NCBI RefSeq assembly: GCF_900105125.1
Contig: NZ_LT629750.1
Span: 2,170,001 to 2,234,000 of the forward strand
DNA from: Bradyrhizobium canariense
Lineage (GTDB): Bacteria > Pseudomonadota > Alphaproteobacteria > Rhizobiales > Xanthobacteraceae
Reading direction: 5' to 3'
Length of the DNA stretch: 64,000 nucleotides
In this document: piece after piece, positions 35,803 through 44,640 of the stretch
Numbering within the stretch: the stretch's first letter is position 1
Layout: each line of letters opens with the position of its first letter
Notes under the pieces: generated by a model
Databases searched by the model: none
What the model was told of the DNA's origin: nothing
The model's input: only the letters and a program-made list of their open reading frames with translations
Program-made: the position numbers and the translations under genes

Positions 35803-36795
35803 TCATAACTCCGTTTTCGAGAACCCAGATTCAAAGCTGTCGAAGGCTGATCGTCCCGGAGAAGAACGCGAGGCTTCGACGTCCTCCTCACTCTCAGGGA
35901 AGAAGTCGCGCACCTGCTTTCGCGGCTCGGGAAGCAGCCCTTGTGGCTTCAGGATCAGCAATAGAATGATGCCAATGCCGACAAGGCCAAGGCGCAGCGC
36001 AGAGAGCTGGGCGCCGTCCACAACCTGGAGAACATCCTTCAAGAAACGGGTTGCCTCTATCAAAGCCATGATCGTGCAGACGCCGATCAATAGACCGATG
36101 TTCGACCCGCGGCCTCCGAGGATCACGGCCATGAACGCATAGGCTGTGATGATCGACGTGAATTGGCCGGGATCGATATAGGTCAGGAAAAACGCATGAA
36201 GCGCCCCGGCAATCCCCATCACCGCGCCGCCGATCGCAAAGGCCTTTATTCTCAGGAGAAGGACCGGTTTTCCGAGTGCGCAGGCAACCGTCGGATCGTC
36301 GCGGACCGCGCGGAGCGCTCGTCCGAACGGCGAACGCACCAGCATTTCGAGCGTCACGAACGCCAGCGCCACCAGCACGATCGAAAAACAGAGCAGCACG
36401 GCGTCGTATCGGGCCATTGGAACGAGCGCGGAAAACGGCCGCGGAATATCGGCGATCCCGATGGCACCGCCTGTCAGCCAGTCTTCATTGAGCAGGAGAA
36501 TGCCGACGATCTCGCCGAATCCGATCGTCACGATCGCCAGATAATCATCGGCCAGACGGATCGACAGGAAGGCCAGGATTGTGCTCGCGGCGGCGCTCAC
36601 CGCGGCGGCGGCTACCATGGCACCGAACCATCCGATGTGAGGGGCAAGCAAAGCCGTCGCGTAGGCGCCCAGCGCAACAAACCCGACAACGCCGAAGTTC
36701 GCGAGGCCTGCAACGCCCCACTGGAAGTTAAGCGCAAGTCCGACAAGCGCCGCAATCGAGACAAGAACGCCCAGCGTGGAGAGATAGGCGATCAT
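35803..36795 (-). CDS. Branched-chain-type ABC permease LivM-like
   Basis: 330 residues from the ATG at 36795, which overlaps the LivH-like stop by four bases. Eight or more hydrophobic helices, with the LivM signature GFGEIVGILLLNEDWLTGG near 125 and GRALRAVRDDPTVACALG near 190. Partner of the LivH-like permease in the membrane. Confidence 0.9.
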   Translation of the reverse strand: MIAYLSTLGVLVSIAALVGLALNFQWGVAGLANFGVVGFVALGAYATALLAPHIGWFGAMVAAAAVSAAASTILAFLSIRLADDYLAIVTIGFGEIVGILLLNEDWLTGGAIGIADIPRPFSALVPMARYDAVLLCFSIVLVALAFVTLEMLVRSPFGRALRAVRDDPTVACALGKPVLLLRIKAFAIGGAVMGIAGALHAFFLTYIDPGQFTSIITAYAFMAVILGGRGSNIGLLIGVCTIMALIEATRFLKDVLQVVDGAQLSALRLGLVGIGIILLLILKPQGLLPEPRKQVRDFFPESEEDVEASRSSPGRSAFDSFESGFSKTEL

Positions 36796-37655
36796 CGTCG
36801 AACCGCCTTTCCGCCGAGCAATCCTTGCGTTCGTATCAACAGGAGCAGAAGGATGATACCGAAGCTTACAACCTGCCGGTAGTTTGTCGGCAGGATCAGC
36901 GTCGAGAGCTCCTCGGTCAGACCGATGACGAGCGCACCGATCACCGCGCCGAGCGGATTTCCAAGTCCGCCCAGAATCGCGGCAGCGAATACCGGTATCT
37001 GATAATTCCAACCGAGCAGCGGATCGACGGCGCGATCAAGACCGGCGAGAACCCCCGACATCGCAAGCAGTGCGCCCGACAACGCCCATGTAATGCGGAC
37101 GATCGTTTCCCGTTCGATCCCGCGTACTGCGGCAAGCGCCGGATTGTCCGCCGTCGCGCGCATCGCCCGTCCAAGCGGAGATGCATAGAGAAGGAGCTGC
37201 ACGACAATAACGCAGAGAATGACCGTTATCGCGGCGACAAACTGCTCGTGGTTGATGCGCAAGCCGTGCCAGCGCATGGGCCGGGCAATTTCAGCGTTGA
37301 AATTGCGGGTCGAGTTGCCGAATGCGAACCTGCAGATGTTCTCGAGGATCAGCGACAGCCCCAACGACGCGACCAAAAGGACGATCGACCCGCGGTCGCG
37401 GAGCCGCACAAAAATGAGCACGTCGGACAACACCAAGACCCCCGCAACAATCAGTGCGGAGATGGCGCCCGCCTCAAGCAGGGACAGATGCAGGAAAGTG
37501 TTGATGACCCAGGCAGTATAGGCACCCAGTGTCAGTGTCGCGCCAACCGCGAAGTTCGGAAACTTCAGAATGCCGAACACGATCGTCAAGGCGAGCGCCG
37601 GAAGCGCAAGCAACAGACCCGACACCAACCCATCAACCACCAACTGGCCAACCAT
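36792..37655 (-). CDS. Branched-chain-type ABC permease LivH-like
   Basis: 287 residues, strongly hydrophobic. LivH-type signatures: GLVSGLLLALPALALTIVFGI at the N-terminus and GRAMRATADNPALAAVRGI near 165, then ILGGLGNPLGAVIGALVIG near 230. It is two bases from the LivF-like gene upstream in the operon. Confidence 0.9.
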   Translation of the reverse strand: MVGQLVVDGLVSGLLLALPALALTIVFGILKFPNFAVGATLTLGAYTAWVINTFLHLSLLEAGAISALIVAGVLVLSDVLIFVRLRDRGSIVLLVASLGLSLILENICRFAFGNSTRNFNAEIARPMRWHGLRINHEQFVAAITVILCVIVVQLLLYASPLGRAMRATADNPALAAVRGIERETIVRITWALSGALLAMSGVLAGLDRAVDPLLGWNYQIPVFAAAILGGLGNPLGAVIGALVIGLTEELSTLILPTNYRQVVSFGIILLLLLIRTQGLLGGKAVRR

Positions 37656-37657
37656 GA

Positions 37658-38395
37658 CTATTGCATCTTTCCGAAAAACAGGTCGGCCAGGTCACCGCTG
37701 GAGACATCGGACGGCGGGGCCTGAAGACTCTTGCGGCCTGCCACCAGGACCATGACCTCGTCGGCAATACGCAGCGCGGCTGCAACGTTCTGCTCGACCA
37801 GGAGAACGGTGACGCCGGCTTCACGGACCCGGATGACGGCCTCCATGGTTTCGCCGACGAATTTGGGAGACAGCCCCGCTGTCGGCTCGTCGAGCAGCAG
37901 GACTTCGGGATTGGCAAGCAGCGCGCAGGCGAAGGCGAGCATCTGCCGCTGGCCGCCTGAAAGATTTCCCGCCAGGGCCTTTGGCCGTCGCGCGATCTCT
38001 GGAAACAACGAGAGCACCTGCTCCTCCTGCGCGGGACCGACACCGCTGCGGCCGCGCAGAAATTCCGTAGCCAGCTTCAGGTTTTCGCGGATCGTTAGAT
38101 TGCGGAAGACATTTGCCTCCTGTGGGACGTAGGCCAGCCCGGACATTACCCGTCTGGCAGGCGACAGGCCCGTGATGGCCCGGCCGGTAACTTCAATCGA
38201 GCCCTCGCGCGAGCGAAGCAATCCGGCCAACGTCTTCACAAAGGATGACTTGCCGGAGCCGTTGGGACCGATCACGGCAAGGATGGTTTCCGGAGCCAGA
38301 TCGAGGCTGATGCCGCGCACGATATCGCCGCCGCCTTGATATCCCGCACGAAGACCGCGTACCGACAATGCCGGGATTGGAGCTTCCGCGCTCAC
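37658..38395 (-). CDS. Branched-chain-type ABC ATPase LivF-like
   Basis: 245 residues. Walker A GPNGSGKSS near 42, signature LSGGQRQM, Walker B VLLLDEPTAGLSP, and the LivF-type VLLVEQN switch region. Starts with GTG at 38395, overlapping the LivG-like TGA (GTGA). Forms a heterodimer with the LivG-like ATPase. Confidence 0.9.
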   Translation of the reverse strand: MSAEAPIPALSVRGLRAGYQGGGDIVRGISLDLAPETILAVIGPNGSGKSSFVKTLAGLLRSREGSIEVTGRAITGLSPARRVMSGLAYVPQEANVFRNLTIRENLKLATEFLRGRSGVGPAQEEQVLSLFPEIARRPKALAGNLSGGQRQMLAFACALLANPEVLLLDEPTAGLSPKFVGETMEAVIRVREAGVTVLLVEQNVAAALRIADEVMVLVAGRKSLQAPPSDVSSGDLADLFFGKMQ

Positions 38396-39156
38396 AACGC
38401 CATTCCCAGGTACGCGTCGATTACACGCTCGTCCGACGTCACATCGGCAAACGATCCGGAGACAAGCGTCCTGCCTTCCGCGAGAACATGAACGTCATGG
38501 CAGACTTCGCCAATGAGATGCATGTCATGTTCGACGATGCCGAACGAGATGCCCTCGCCATTCAGCTCACGGATCAGGCGTATGATGTCCTTGAGCAGAG
38601 GCGGCGCAACCCCCGCAGCCGGCTCGTCGAGAAGAATGAGTTTCGGGTTGAGCAAAAGGACGCGCGCAAGTTCGAGCAGCTTCTTTTGCCCGCCCGACAA
38701 CGCCGAGGCCGATCGATCGGCCAGATGCCATAGGCCGAGGCGAACGAGGATCTCGCGGGCCCTCGCCGCGTTCTCCTGGTCCTGCTGTCTGACAGCGCGA
38801 TGCAGAAACAACGCGGCGCCGACTTTCTCGCCGACCTGGTGCGGCGGCGCGAGCAGCAGATTTTCCAGCACGGTCAGGCCGCCCAGCTCTCTGACGATCT
38901 GGAAGGTTCTGACAAGTCCGAATGACGCAATCTGGTGTGTCGGCGAGCTGGTGATGTCATGTCCGTCGAAATAGACAGAGCCGGTATCCGGCTTTACCAA
39001 GCCGCTGATGACGTTCAGTAGCGTCGTCTTGCCTGCACCATTCGGCCCGATGATGCCGGTGACTTTGCCTTTGCCAAGCGCAAGGGTGCAGTCGCTGAGC
39101 GCAGCGACACCGCCGAAATGTTTGCTGACATGACCTATCTTGAGCACGTCCATCAT
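38392..39156 (-). CDS. Branched-chain-type ABC ATPase LivG-like
   Basis: 254 residues. Walker A GPNGAGKTT near 37, signature LSGGQKKL, Walker B LILLDEPAAGVAP, switch segment FGIVEHDM. The VRTFQIVRELGGLTVLENLL stretch is typical of LivG. First gene of the leftward run Liv ATPases, permeases, binding protein, FMN monooxygenase and flavin reductase; faces a LysR gene across about 200 bases. Confidence 0.9.
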   Translation of the reverse strand: MMDVLKIGHVSKHFGGVAALSDCTLALGKGKVTGIIGPNGAGKTTLLNVISGLVKPDTGSVYFDGHDITSSPTHQIASFGLVRTFQIVRELGGLTVLENLLLAPPHQVGEKVGAALFLHRAVRQQDQENAARAREILVRLGLWHLADRSASALSGGQKKLLELARVLLLNPKLILLDEPAAGVAPPLLKDIIRLIRELNGEGISFGIVEHDMHLIGEVCHDVHVLAEGRTLVSGSFADVTSDERVIDAYLGMAL

Positions 39157-39359
39157 CGAGCCCAGCGATTCCGCAAGTGTTCGGTGAACTCGGCGTGCGC
39201 CGTGACCGCAAGCATTCTGCGCTGATTAAAGTTTGGACACATGTGCTCTCGTTGTGGGCACGATGAAAATCGGTGCTTTAAAGAACGGTAGTTCGCGCCT
39301 TGCACATAGGCAAATTTATTGTGCTTCGCGAAAAGCAAAGTTTTATTTATCATTTGGTC

Positions 39360-40250
39360 ATGGCTCGCCCGCTCGAGATCAACCTGTTGCGCACGTTCGT
39401 CATGCTCATCGAGGAGCAAAGCGTGACGCGCGCCGCGCGCCGTCTCAACAGGACGCAGCCGGCAATCAGTCTTCAACTCGGCCGTCTGAGCGAGGCGGTC
39501 GGCCGTCCACTGTTCGAGCGTGATCTCCGGCATCCTCGCCTGACGCGTCACGGCGAGATGCTGTTGCCTTACGCGCGGCAGATGTTGAAGATGCATGACG
39601 ACGCGCGTTCGCGGCTTTCCAGCGAAGAAATCGCCGGCCGCGTCACGCTCGGCTGTCCGGACCTTTACGCAGCCTTTCTGCTTCCGGTGACCCTCGCGAG
39701 CTTCAGGGAAGCGTATCCGGGTATTGAAGTGACGGTGCGCTGCGCGCTCAGCGCACAATTGTCCGAGGAAATTTCCACTGGACGAATTGACGTTGCGCTC
39801 GCAACACGCATGCCCAACGTTCATCCGAACGTCGCCAGCATCACGCTGTTGCGAACCGAACCGCTCGTCTGGCTTGGCGCCAAGTCAGGAACCGCTTTTC
39901 AGGAGAAGACGCTTCCTCTGGCTCTTCTGCCAGAAGGCAACCTGTACCGGGATTACGCACTTAGCGCACTCAACAATGCCGGTCGCGCGTGGCGCATAGC
40001 CTGTGTTTCCGAAAGCATCGCCGGAATGGAAGCCATGGCGCTTGCCGATGCAGCGGTCATCGTGCTGGCGGAGTCCGTGAAAGTTACGGGGCTCCGGCGA
40101 TTGAACGAACGGGACGGAATGCCACCGCTGCCACCTGTCGACCTGGTTCTTTGGCGACGGGAGCTCGGCGTCTTTCCGGCCGCGGATCATCTGGCCGCGC
40201 ATATCGAACGAGACATTGGAGGCCTGGCCAGGGCGCCTGGCGCGCTATAG
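39360..40250 (+). CDS. LysR-family transcriptional regulator
   Basis: 296 residues from the ATG at 39360 (MARPLEINLLRTFVMLIEEQSVTRAARRL in part). N-terminal winged helix, then effector domain with GRVTLGCPDLYAAFLLP. Divergent from the Liv/monooxygenase operon, which it probably controls. The AT-rich space upstream (39290-39359) holds imperfect inverted repeats but no site clear enough to call. Confidence 0.9.
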   Translation: MARPLEINLLRTFVMLIEEQSVTRAARRLNRTQPAISLQLGRLSEAVGRPLFERDLRHPRLTRHGEMLLPYARQMLKMHDDARSRLSSEEIAGRVTLGCPDLYAAFLLPVTLASFREAYPGIEVTVRCALSAQLSEEISTGRIDVALATRMPNVHPNVASITLLRTEPLVWLGAKSGTAFQEKTLPLALLPEGNLYRDYALSALNNAGRAWRIACVSESIAGMEAMALADAAVIVLAESVKVTGLRRLNERDGMPPLPPVDLVLWRRELGVFPAADHLAAHIERDIGGLARAPGAL

Positions 40251-40267
40251 AGGGAAATTCGAAAAGA

Positions 40268-40447
40268 TGTCTGCTTTGCGCCGCCAGCAGCAGTCACCAC
40301 AAGCATTCCGGCATCTTCGGCTGTGGCGACACGCCCGAGCGGCGCGGTGTCGCCTCGAAGCCAATGGGATCGAGTGCGCATGGCTTGCCAATCGGCGTGC
40401 AAATCGTTGGTCGCCGCTTTACCGATGCCGATGTCCTCCCGCGCTAG
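40268..40447 (+). pseudogene. Amidase C-terminal relic, frameshifted
   Basis: Two frames together spell the end of an amidase-signature enzyme. One reads DVCFAPPAAVTTSIPAS, matching the D-x-x-x-x-P-x-A-P strand. A second frame then reads SSAHGLPIGVQIVGRRFTDA, the conserved closing segment of GatA-like amidases, and stops at 40445-40447. The catalytic Ser-Lys region is missing and a frameshift separates the pieces, so it is inactive. It lies directly after the LysR gene and abuts the IclR stop. Confidence 0.6.
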
Positions 40448-41244
40448 CTTCTGCCGTCGATATCCCGCGATATCCGACGCGCGCACTCTAGAAGCATTGG
40501 CGCAAGCTCTTTCTTCACACCTGCGACTGTCCAGCGCGATGATGGTACTGCAATATTAATTGCCGAACGAACGTCCCCGTCACGATCGAAAATCGGGGCG
40601 GCCACGGAAATATCTCCCAGATACGCTTCCTGATCGTTGATCACAAACATGTCGCGCCTGGCTCGGTCGAGTATTGCATTTAGCGCCTTCAAGTCGGTGA
40701 CTGTGTATTTTGTCATGGCCACGCGTCGCCTGGCCAGAATGGCCTGCGCCTGTTCCGGCGCCAGATACGCAAGAATGGCGCGGCCGGCCGCTGAGCAGAA
40801 GGCTGGCAGACGCGAACCGACATGTAGGTTTACGCTCACCGGATGCACGCTTGCGAAGCGCGACACATAGACGATTTCTTCACCCTCCAATTCCATGAGA
40901 TTGACCGTTTCCTTGCTCTCTTGGTTCAGGCGACGCAGGTGAGGTTCCGCAATCTCGCGCACTTCGTTGGCGGCCAACACGCTGTGGCCAAACTCCAGCA
41001 ATTTCGAGGACAGCACGTAAGCACGCGTGCGCGGATGCTGACGCAGATAGCCAAGCAAGCAGAGCGTGTGAGTGAGGCGTTGGACCGTGCTGGTGGTAAA
41101 GTTCGCTATCTGCGCCAGTTCCGAAAGCGTCAGTGCCCGCTGCGCCGTATTGAAGCACTCGAGTAGATGAAAGCACTTCCCTATGGACATGATGAACAGA
41201 CGGTCGTCGGCGTGTTCACCGTGCTTGTTCGGGGCCGTTGCCAT
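40444..41244 (-). CDS. IclR-family transcriptional regulator
   Basis: 266 residues from the ATG at 41244; the upstream part of the frame overlaps the dipeptidase and has no similarity. N-terminal winged helix (FHLLECFNTAQRALTLSELA and STVQRLTHTL), then the IclR effector domain with LEGEEIVYVSRF and FCSAAGRAILAYL. It follows the dipeptidase gene by seven bases, so both are co-transcribed. An inverted repeat at 42282-42304, in front of both transcription units, is its likely operator. Confidence 0.9.
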   Translation of the reverse strand: MATAPNKHGEHADDRLFIMSIGKCFHLLECFNTAQRALTLSELAQIANFTTSTVQRLTHTLCLLGYLRQHPRTRAYVLSSKLLEFGHSVLAANEVREIAEPHLRRLNQESKETVNLMELEGEEIVYVSRFASVHPVSVNLHVGSRLPAFCSAAGRAILAYLAPEQAQAILARRRVAMTKYTVTDLKALNAILDRARRDMFVINDQEAYLGDISVAAPIFDRDGDVRSAINIAVPSSRWTVAGVKKELAPMLLECARRISRDIDGRS

Positions 41245-41251
41245 CGCCAGC

Positions 41252-42253
41252 TCAGCGCCAGATCTTGTCGAAAGCGCGCAGGAAATTGCCTCCGGCGATG
41301 CCGTCGATCTCGCTTGCCTTGAAACCGCTTCGATCGAGCGCCTCCAGCATCTTGGAAAACTGTCGTGGCGTCGGCGTTTCCTTCGGATAGCGGTCCGCAA
41401 GATCGTTGCCAAAAGCGTCGATGAAGACCCCTGCTGCCTCGGGATAGCCCTTGCTTAGGCTCAAGACGCGGTCGACTTCGGAAGCATTTTGGACACAGGC
41501 AAAGTCAGTTCCGATGCCGACGTGCTCAGAACCGACCAGATTAGCGACGTATTTCACGTGCTTGACGAAATTTTCGAGGGTCGGCGGCTGTGAAGGATCA
41601 CCGTTCCAGTTCATGAAACCATGAATGCTGATCCCGATCACACCGCCGGTAGCGGCCACGGCGCGGATCGAATCGTCCGTCTTGTTGCGTAAGCGCGCGT
41701 CGACACTCTTGGCGTTCGCGTGAGTCAGAAACACGGGCTGGCTTGATAAGGCCGCCGTTTCCTGCACGGTTTTTTCGGAGCAATGACTAAGATCGATGGC
41801 GATCCCAAGCCGGTTGAGCTCGTGCACGACCTTCCTGCCGAACACCGTCAGCCCGCCGTTACGTTCTTCTCCGCAGCCATCCCCCACGAAATTGGCGTCG
41901 TTGTAGGTGAGCTGTGCCACTCTCAAACCTAAGGCATGGAATCCGGCGATACGATCGATGCTGCGTTCGATCGGCCACAGATTCTGCCAGCCCATTATTA
42001 AGCCAGTCTTGCCTTCTTCCTGCGCAACGCGGATGTCCCCGGCTCGCAAGACAAGCTTCCATCCGGAATCGTCGCGCTCGGCAATGGCACGCCACCGGCT
42101 CATGTTGTCGAACGCGGACTGAAAGCCTTCGAGATAAGGCGCCACGGTGATGTTAGCCGCAGTCACCCCGCCCGATCGCAGCGGCTCGGGATCGCCGTCG
42201 CTGTGAAACACCAACCCATCGATGACGATCGTCGTAGGTGAGCCTTTGGCCAT
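41252..42253 (-). CDS. Membrane dipeptidase (M19, renal dipeptidase) family protein
   Basis: 333 residues without signal peptide, so cytoplasmic. Conserved histidines appear in IDLSHCSE and FLTHANAKSVD, and the late Asp in HVGIGTDFAC. The bridging Glu of classical members is replaced in GWQNLWPIE, and the N-terminal DG-x-H-x-D motif is altered (DGLVFHSDG). This places it in a divergent subgroup whose substrates are less certain. With a D-amino-acid-dehydrogenase-like enzyme on the divergent side, hydrolysis of a dipeptide or N-acyl compound containing a D-residue is plausible. Confidence 0.82.
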   Translation of the reverse strand: MAKGSPTTIVIDGLVFHSDGDPEPLRSGGVTAANITVAPYLEGFQSAFDNMSRWRAIAERDDSGWKLVLRAGDIRVAQEEGKTGLIMGWQNLWPIERSIDRIAGFHALGLRVAQLTYNDANFVGDGCGEERNGGLTVFGRKVVHELNRLGIAIDLSHCSEKTVQETAALSSQPVFLTHANAKSVDARLRNKTDDSIRAVAATGGVIGISIHGFMNWNGDPSQPPTLENFVKHVKYVANLVGSEHVGIGTDFACVQNASEVDRVLSLSKGYPEAAGVFIDAFGNDLADRYPKETPTPRQFSKMLEALDRSGFKASEIDGIAGGNFLRAFDKIWR

Positions 42254-42281
42254 CCCATCACTCCATAAATAATTTTATCGC

Positions 42282-42304
42282 ATTGCAATAACGGCTATTG
42301 CAAT
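42282..42304. promoter_or_regulatory. Inverted repeat, candidate IclR operator
   Basis: ATTGCAATA-N5-TATTGCAAT, a perfect 9-bp inverted repeat in the 131-base space between the dipeptidase start (42253) and the TctC-like start (42385). Each arm contains the self-complementary ATTGCAAT. AT-rich promoter-like sequence surrounds it on both sides. Control of both directions by the adjacent IclR protein is inferred. Confidence 0.55.
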
Positions 42305-42384
42305 AAAATATTACACCGCGGATGATTTTTTGGCGAGCGGGCTCGACGGAGAGTCCGAAATGAATCGGCATGTGCGAGGAAAAT

Positions 42385-43359
42385 ATGTACTGGCGCCCGC
42401 TTCTACTTCTGGCTCTGTTCGGCTTCGTTCAAGCGCAGATTGGACTAGCCTGTGCTGAACCCTACCCAGCGCGGCCCGTTCGTATCGTTGTCGCTTATCC
42501 GGCGGGCGGCAGCACCGACACCACGGCGAGACTTCTCGCTCAAGCTCTCGGCGAGAAAACACACGGCACCTTTGTCATCGAAAACCGCAGCGGTGCCGGC
42601 GGTGTCATTGGAGCGGATAACGTCGCTAAATCGACCGCTGACGGTTACACGTTGTTGTACGCCGCATCACCAGAACTCGCCTTGGTAACCTCTACGAAGA
42701 AGTCTGTACCCTACGATCCCGTGAAGGACTTTGTGCCGATCTCCATGATCGGTCGCGCTCCATTCGTATTGGTCGCCAACAAGGATTTTCCGCCCAATGA
42801 CGTCAAGGAACTGATTGAATACACCAAGGAACACCCGAATTCGGTTAGCTTTTCGTCGTTTGGAAGTGGAACATCAAACCATCTGGCCGGGGAAATGCTG
42901 AATCTCCAGGCCGGAATAACGATGCTGCATATTCCTTATCGTGGCAGTGCCCCGTCGTTGACTGACCTGATGGCAGGACAGGTGCAGGTGACGTTCGACG
43001 CCATCACGGCCGTCCTGCCATTGCTCGAAGCTGGACAAATCAAGGCATTGGCTGTCGCGACACCACAGCGGCTGAAGGCACTTCCCACCGTCCCGACGCT
43101 CTCTGAAAGCGGCCTGCCGGGCTTTACGGGAGGTACATGGTTTGCGTTGATGGCGCCAGCCGATACTCCAACCGCGATCGTAGCGGAGCTTTCGAAGCTG
43201 ACGACAGACGTGCTCGCGTCCGCCGATTTCCAGAAGGCCCTTGATGCTCAGGGTATCGTAACAGAGGATCAAAGGCCCGAAGCCTTCAACCAATTTCTGT
43301 CCGGGGAAATCGATAAATGGCACAAGGTCGTCAAGCAAATCGGGCTCGTACCGCAGTAA
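42385..43359 (+). CDS. Tripartite tricarboxylate transporter binding protein (TctC/Bug family)
   Basis: 324 residues from the ATG at 42385, chosen because GAGGA lies five to six bases upstream; an ATG 15 bases earlier has none. Signal peptide LLLLALFGFVQAQIGLACA, then the Bug start YPARPVRIVVAYPAGGSTD. The GAGGVIGADNVAKS and IPYRGSAPSLTDLMAGQVQ segments are diagnostic. No TctA/TctB membrane genes are near, as is common for the many orphan Bug proteins; it may share a distant permease. Confidence 0.9.
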   Translation: MYWRPLLLLALFGFVQAQIGLACAEPYPARPVRIVVAYPAGGSTDTTARLLAQALGEKTHGTFVIENRSGAGGVIGADNVAKSTADGYTLLYAASPELALVTSTKKSVPYDPVKDFVPISMIGRAPFVLVANKDFPPNDVKELIEYTKEHPNSVSFSSFGSGTSNHLAGEMLNLQAGITMLHIPYRGSAPSLTDLMAGQVQVTFDAITAVLPLLEAGQIKALAVATPQRLKALPTVPTLSESGLPGFTGGTWFALMAPADTPTAIVAELSKLTTDVLASADFQKALDAQGIVTEDQRPEAFNQFLSGEIDKWHKVVKQIGLVPQ

Positions 43360-43363
43360 CGCC

Positions 43364-44614
43364 ATGACGGCGCGGAATGAGCGTAGCGTCTTGGTGATAG
43401 GCGCTGGAATCGTCGGACTATGTACCGGGTACGAGCTTGCCAAGAACGGATGGGACGTCAGCCTGTTCGACCCTAATCCGCCCGGCTCTCAGTGTTCGTT
43501 CGGAAATGCCGGTGCTCTATCTTCCGGCTCGGTCGCACCGCTGGCAATGCCTGGGGCGGTGAAGGACGCGTTCACAATGTTGGTTGATAGCAAGGGTCCC
43601 TTGCATCTGCCCTTTCACTACTGGTTTCGCGCTGCTCCGTGGTTGACTTCTTTCGTTAGGGCGTCACGGCGCGAGCGCGTCGAGCAGGTCGCGGCCGCGC
43701 TCCATGAACTACTGAAGGACTCAGTGTCCAGTCATCGTCAGCTTGCTGCCGATGTCGGTTGTCCCGAGCTTATTCGGCAAACGGGGCAGTTGCATCTCTA
43801 TCCGGATGCGCAGGCGATGCGCAAAGATGACGCGTCTTGGTCATTGAAACGCAAATACGGCCTGCGCGTGGAATACGTCGATGCAAAAGCGATAAACGCT
43901 CTCGAACCTGCCGTCAGCGATAATTATCGCATGGGCGTCTTTTTGCCAGACGAGGCGAGCGTTAGCGATCCTCTACAATACTGTCGGTCCATCGCCGACG
44001 CGCTCCGAGCGCGAGGCGGAGACTTCGTTCAGGCCCGTGTGACGTCACTTGTGCGTTCAGGCGACGACTGGCACATCAGCGATGGTATGAGAAACTGGTC
44101 TGGCAAACACGTCGTAGTCAGCGCTGGCGTGTGGTCCGGCAACCTGCTTGCGACGCTCGGCTACAAGATTCCTTTGATCAGCCAACGAGGCTATCACGTT
44201 CAGGTGGCACAACCGGGTGTTTCCTTGTCGCGCATCGTAGTGCTAGCCGACCGGAAGGTGTTTCTCAATTCGATGACAGAGGGTCTCCGGATCGCCGGTA
44301 CCGTGGAGATCGATTCGATTGACCGTCCGTTGAATAAACCTCGCGCGCTCTTGCTCAAGGATCACGCGAAAGCAGGATTGCGAGATCCGGTGTTGGAAAA
44401 CGAATCGACTTGGATGGGACATCGCCCCTGCTTGCCGGATTCCATGCCCGTGCTCGGCGCCGTCCCGAACCATCCCAACTTATGGTGCGCTTTCGGGCAT
44501 GGGCATCTCGGCCTCACCGGATCGGCGAACACCGCAAAGCTCATCGCCCGCGCGCTGACGCGTAATTCGGTCGAAAACGAGACTTCGATGTTTTCGGTTG
44601 ATCGCTTTAACTGA
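43364..44614 (+). CDS. D-amino acid dehydrogenase-like FAD oxidoreductase (DadA family)
   Basis: 416 residues. N-terminal FAD motif VLVIGAGIVGLCTGYELA, then the DadA-type CSFGNAGALSSGSVAPLAMPG near 45-65, and C-terminal GHRPCLPDSMPVLGAVP with FGHGHLGLTGS. DadA enzymes oxidise D-amino acids to 2-oxoacids and pass electrons to the respiratory chain. It lies four bases after the TctC-like gene, so uptake, dipeptide cleavage and oxidation may form one route. Confidence 0.85.
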   Translation: MTARNERSVLVIGAGIVGLCTGYELAKNGWDVSLFDPNPPGSQCSFGNAGALSSGSVAPLAMPGAVKDAFTMLVDSKGPLHLPFHYWFRAAPWLTSFVRASRRERVEQVAAALHELLKDSVSSHRQLAADVGCPELIRQTGQLHLYPDAQAMRKDDASWSLKRKYGLRVEYVDAKAINALEPAVSDNYRMGVFLPDEASVSDPLQYCRSIADALRARGGDFVQARVTSLVRSGDDWHISDGMRNWSGKHVVVSAGVWSGNLLATLGYKIPLISQRGYHVQVAQPGVSLSRIVVLADRKVFLNSMTEGLRIAGTVEIDSIDRPLNKPRALLLKDHAKAGLRDPVLENESTWMGHRPCLPDSMPVLGAVPNHPNLWCAFGHGHLGLTGSANTAKLIARALTRNSVENETSMFSVDRFN

Positions 44615-44640
44615 TTGACCGAACGCCAAGGTCGAACATT

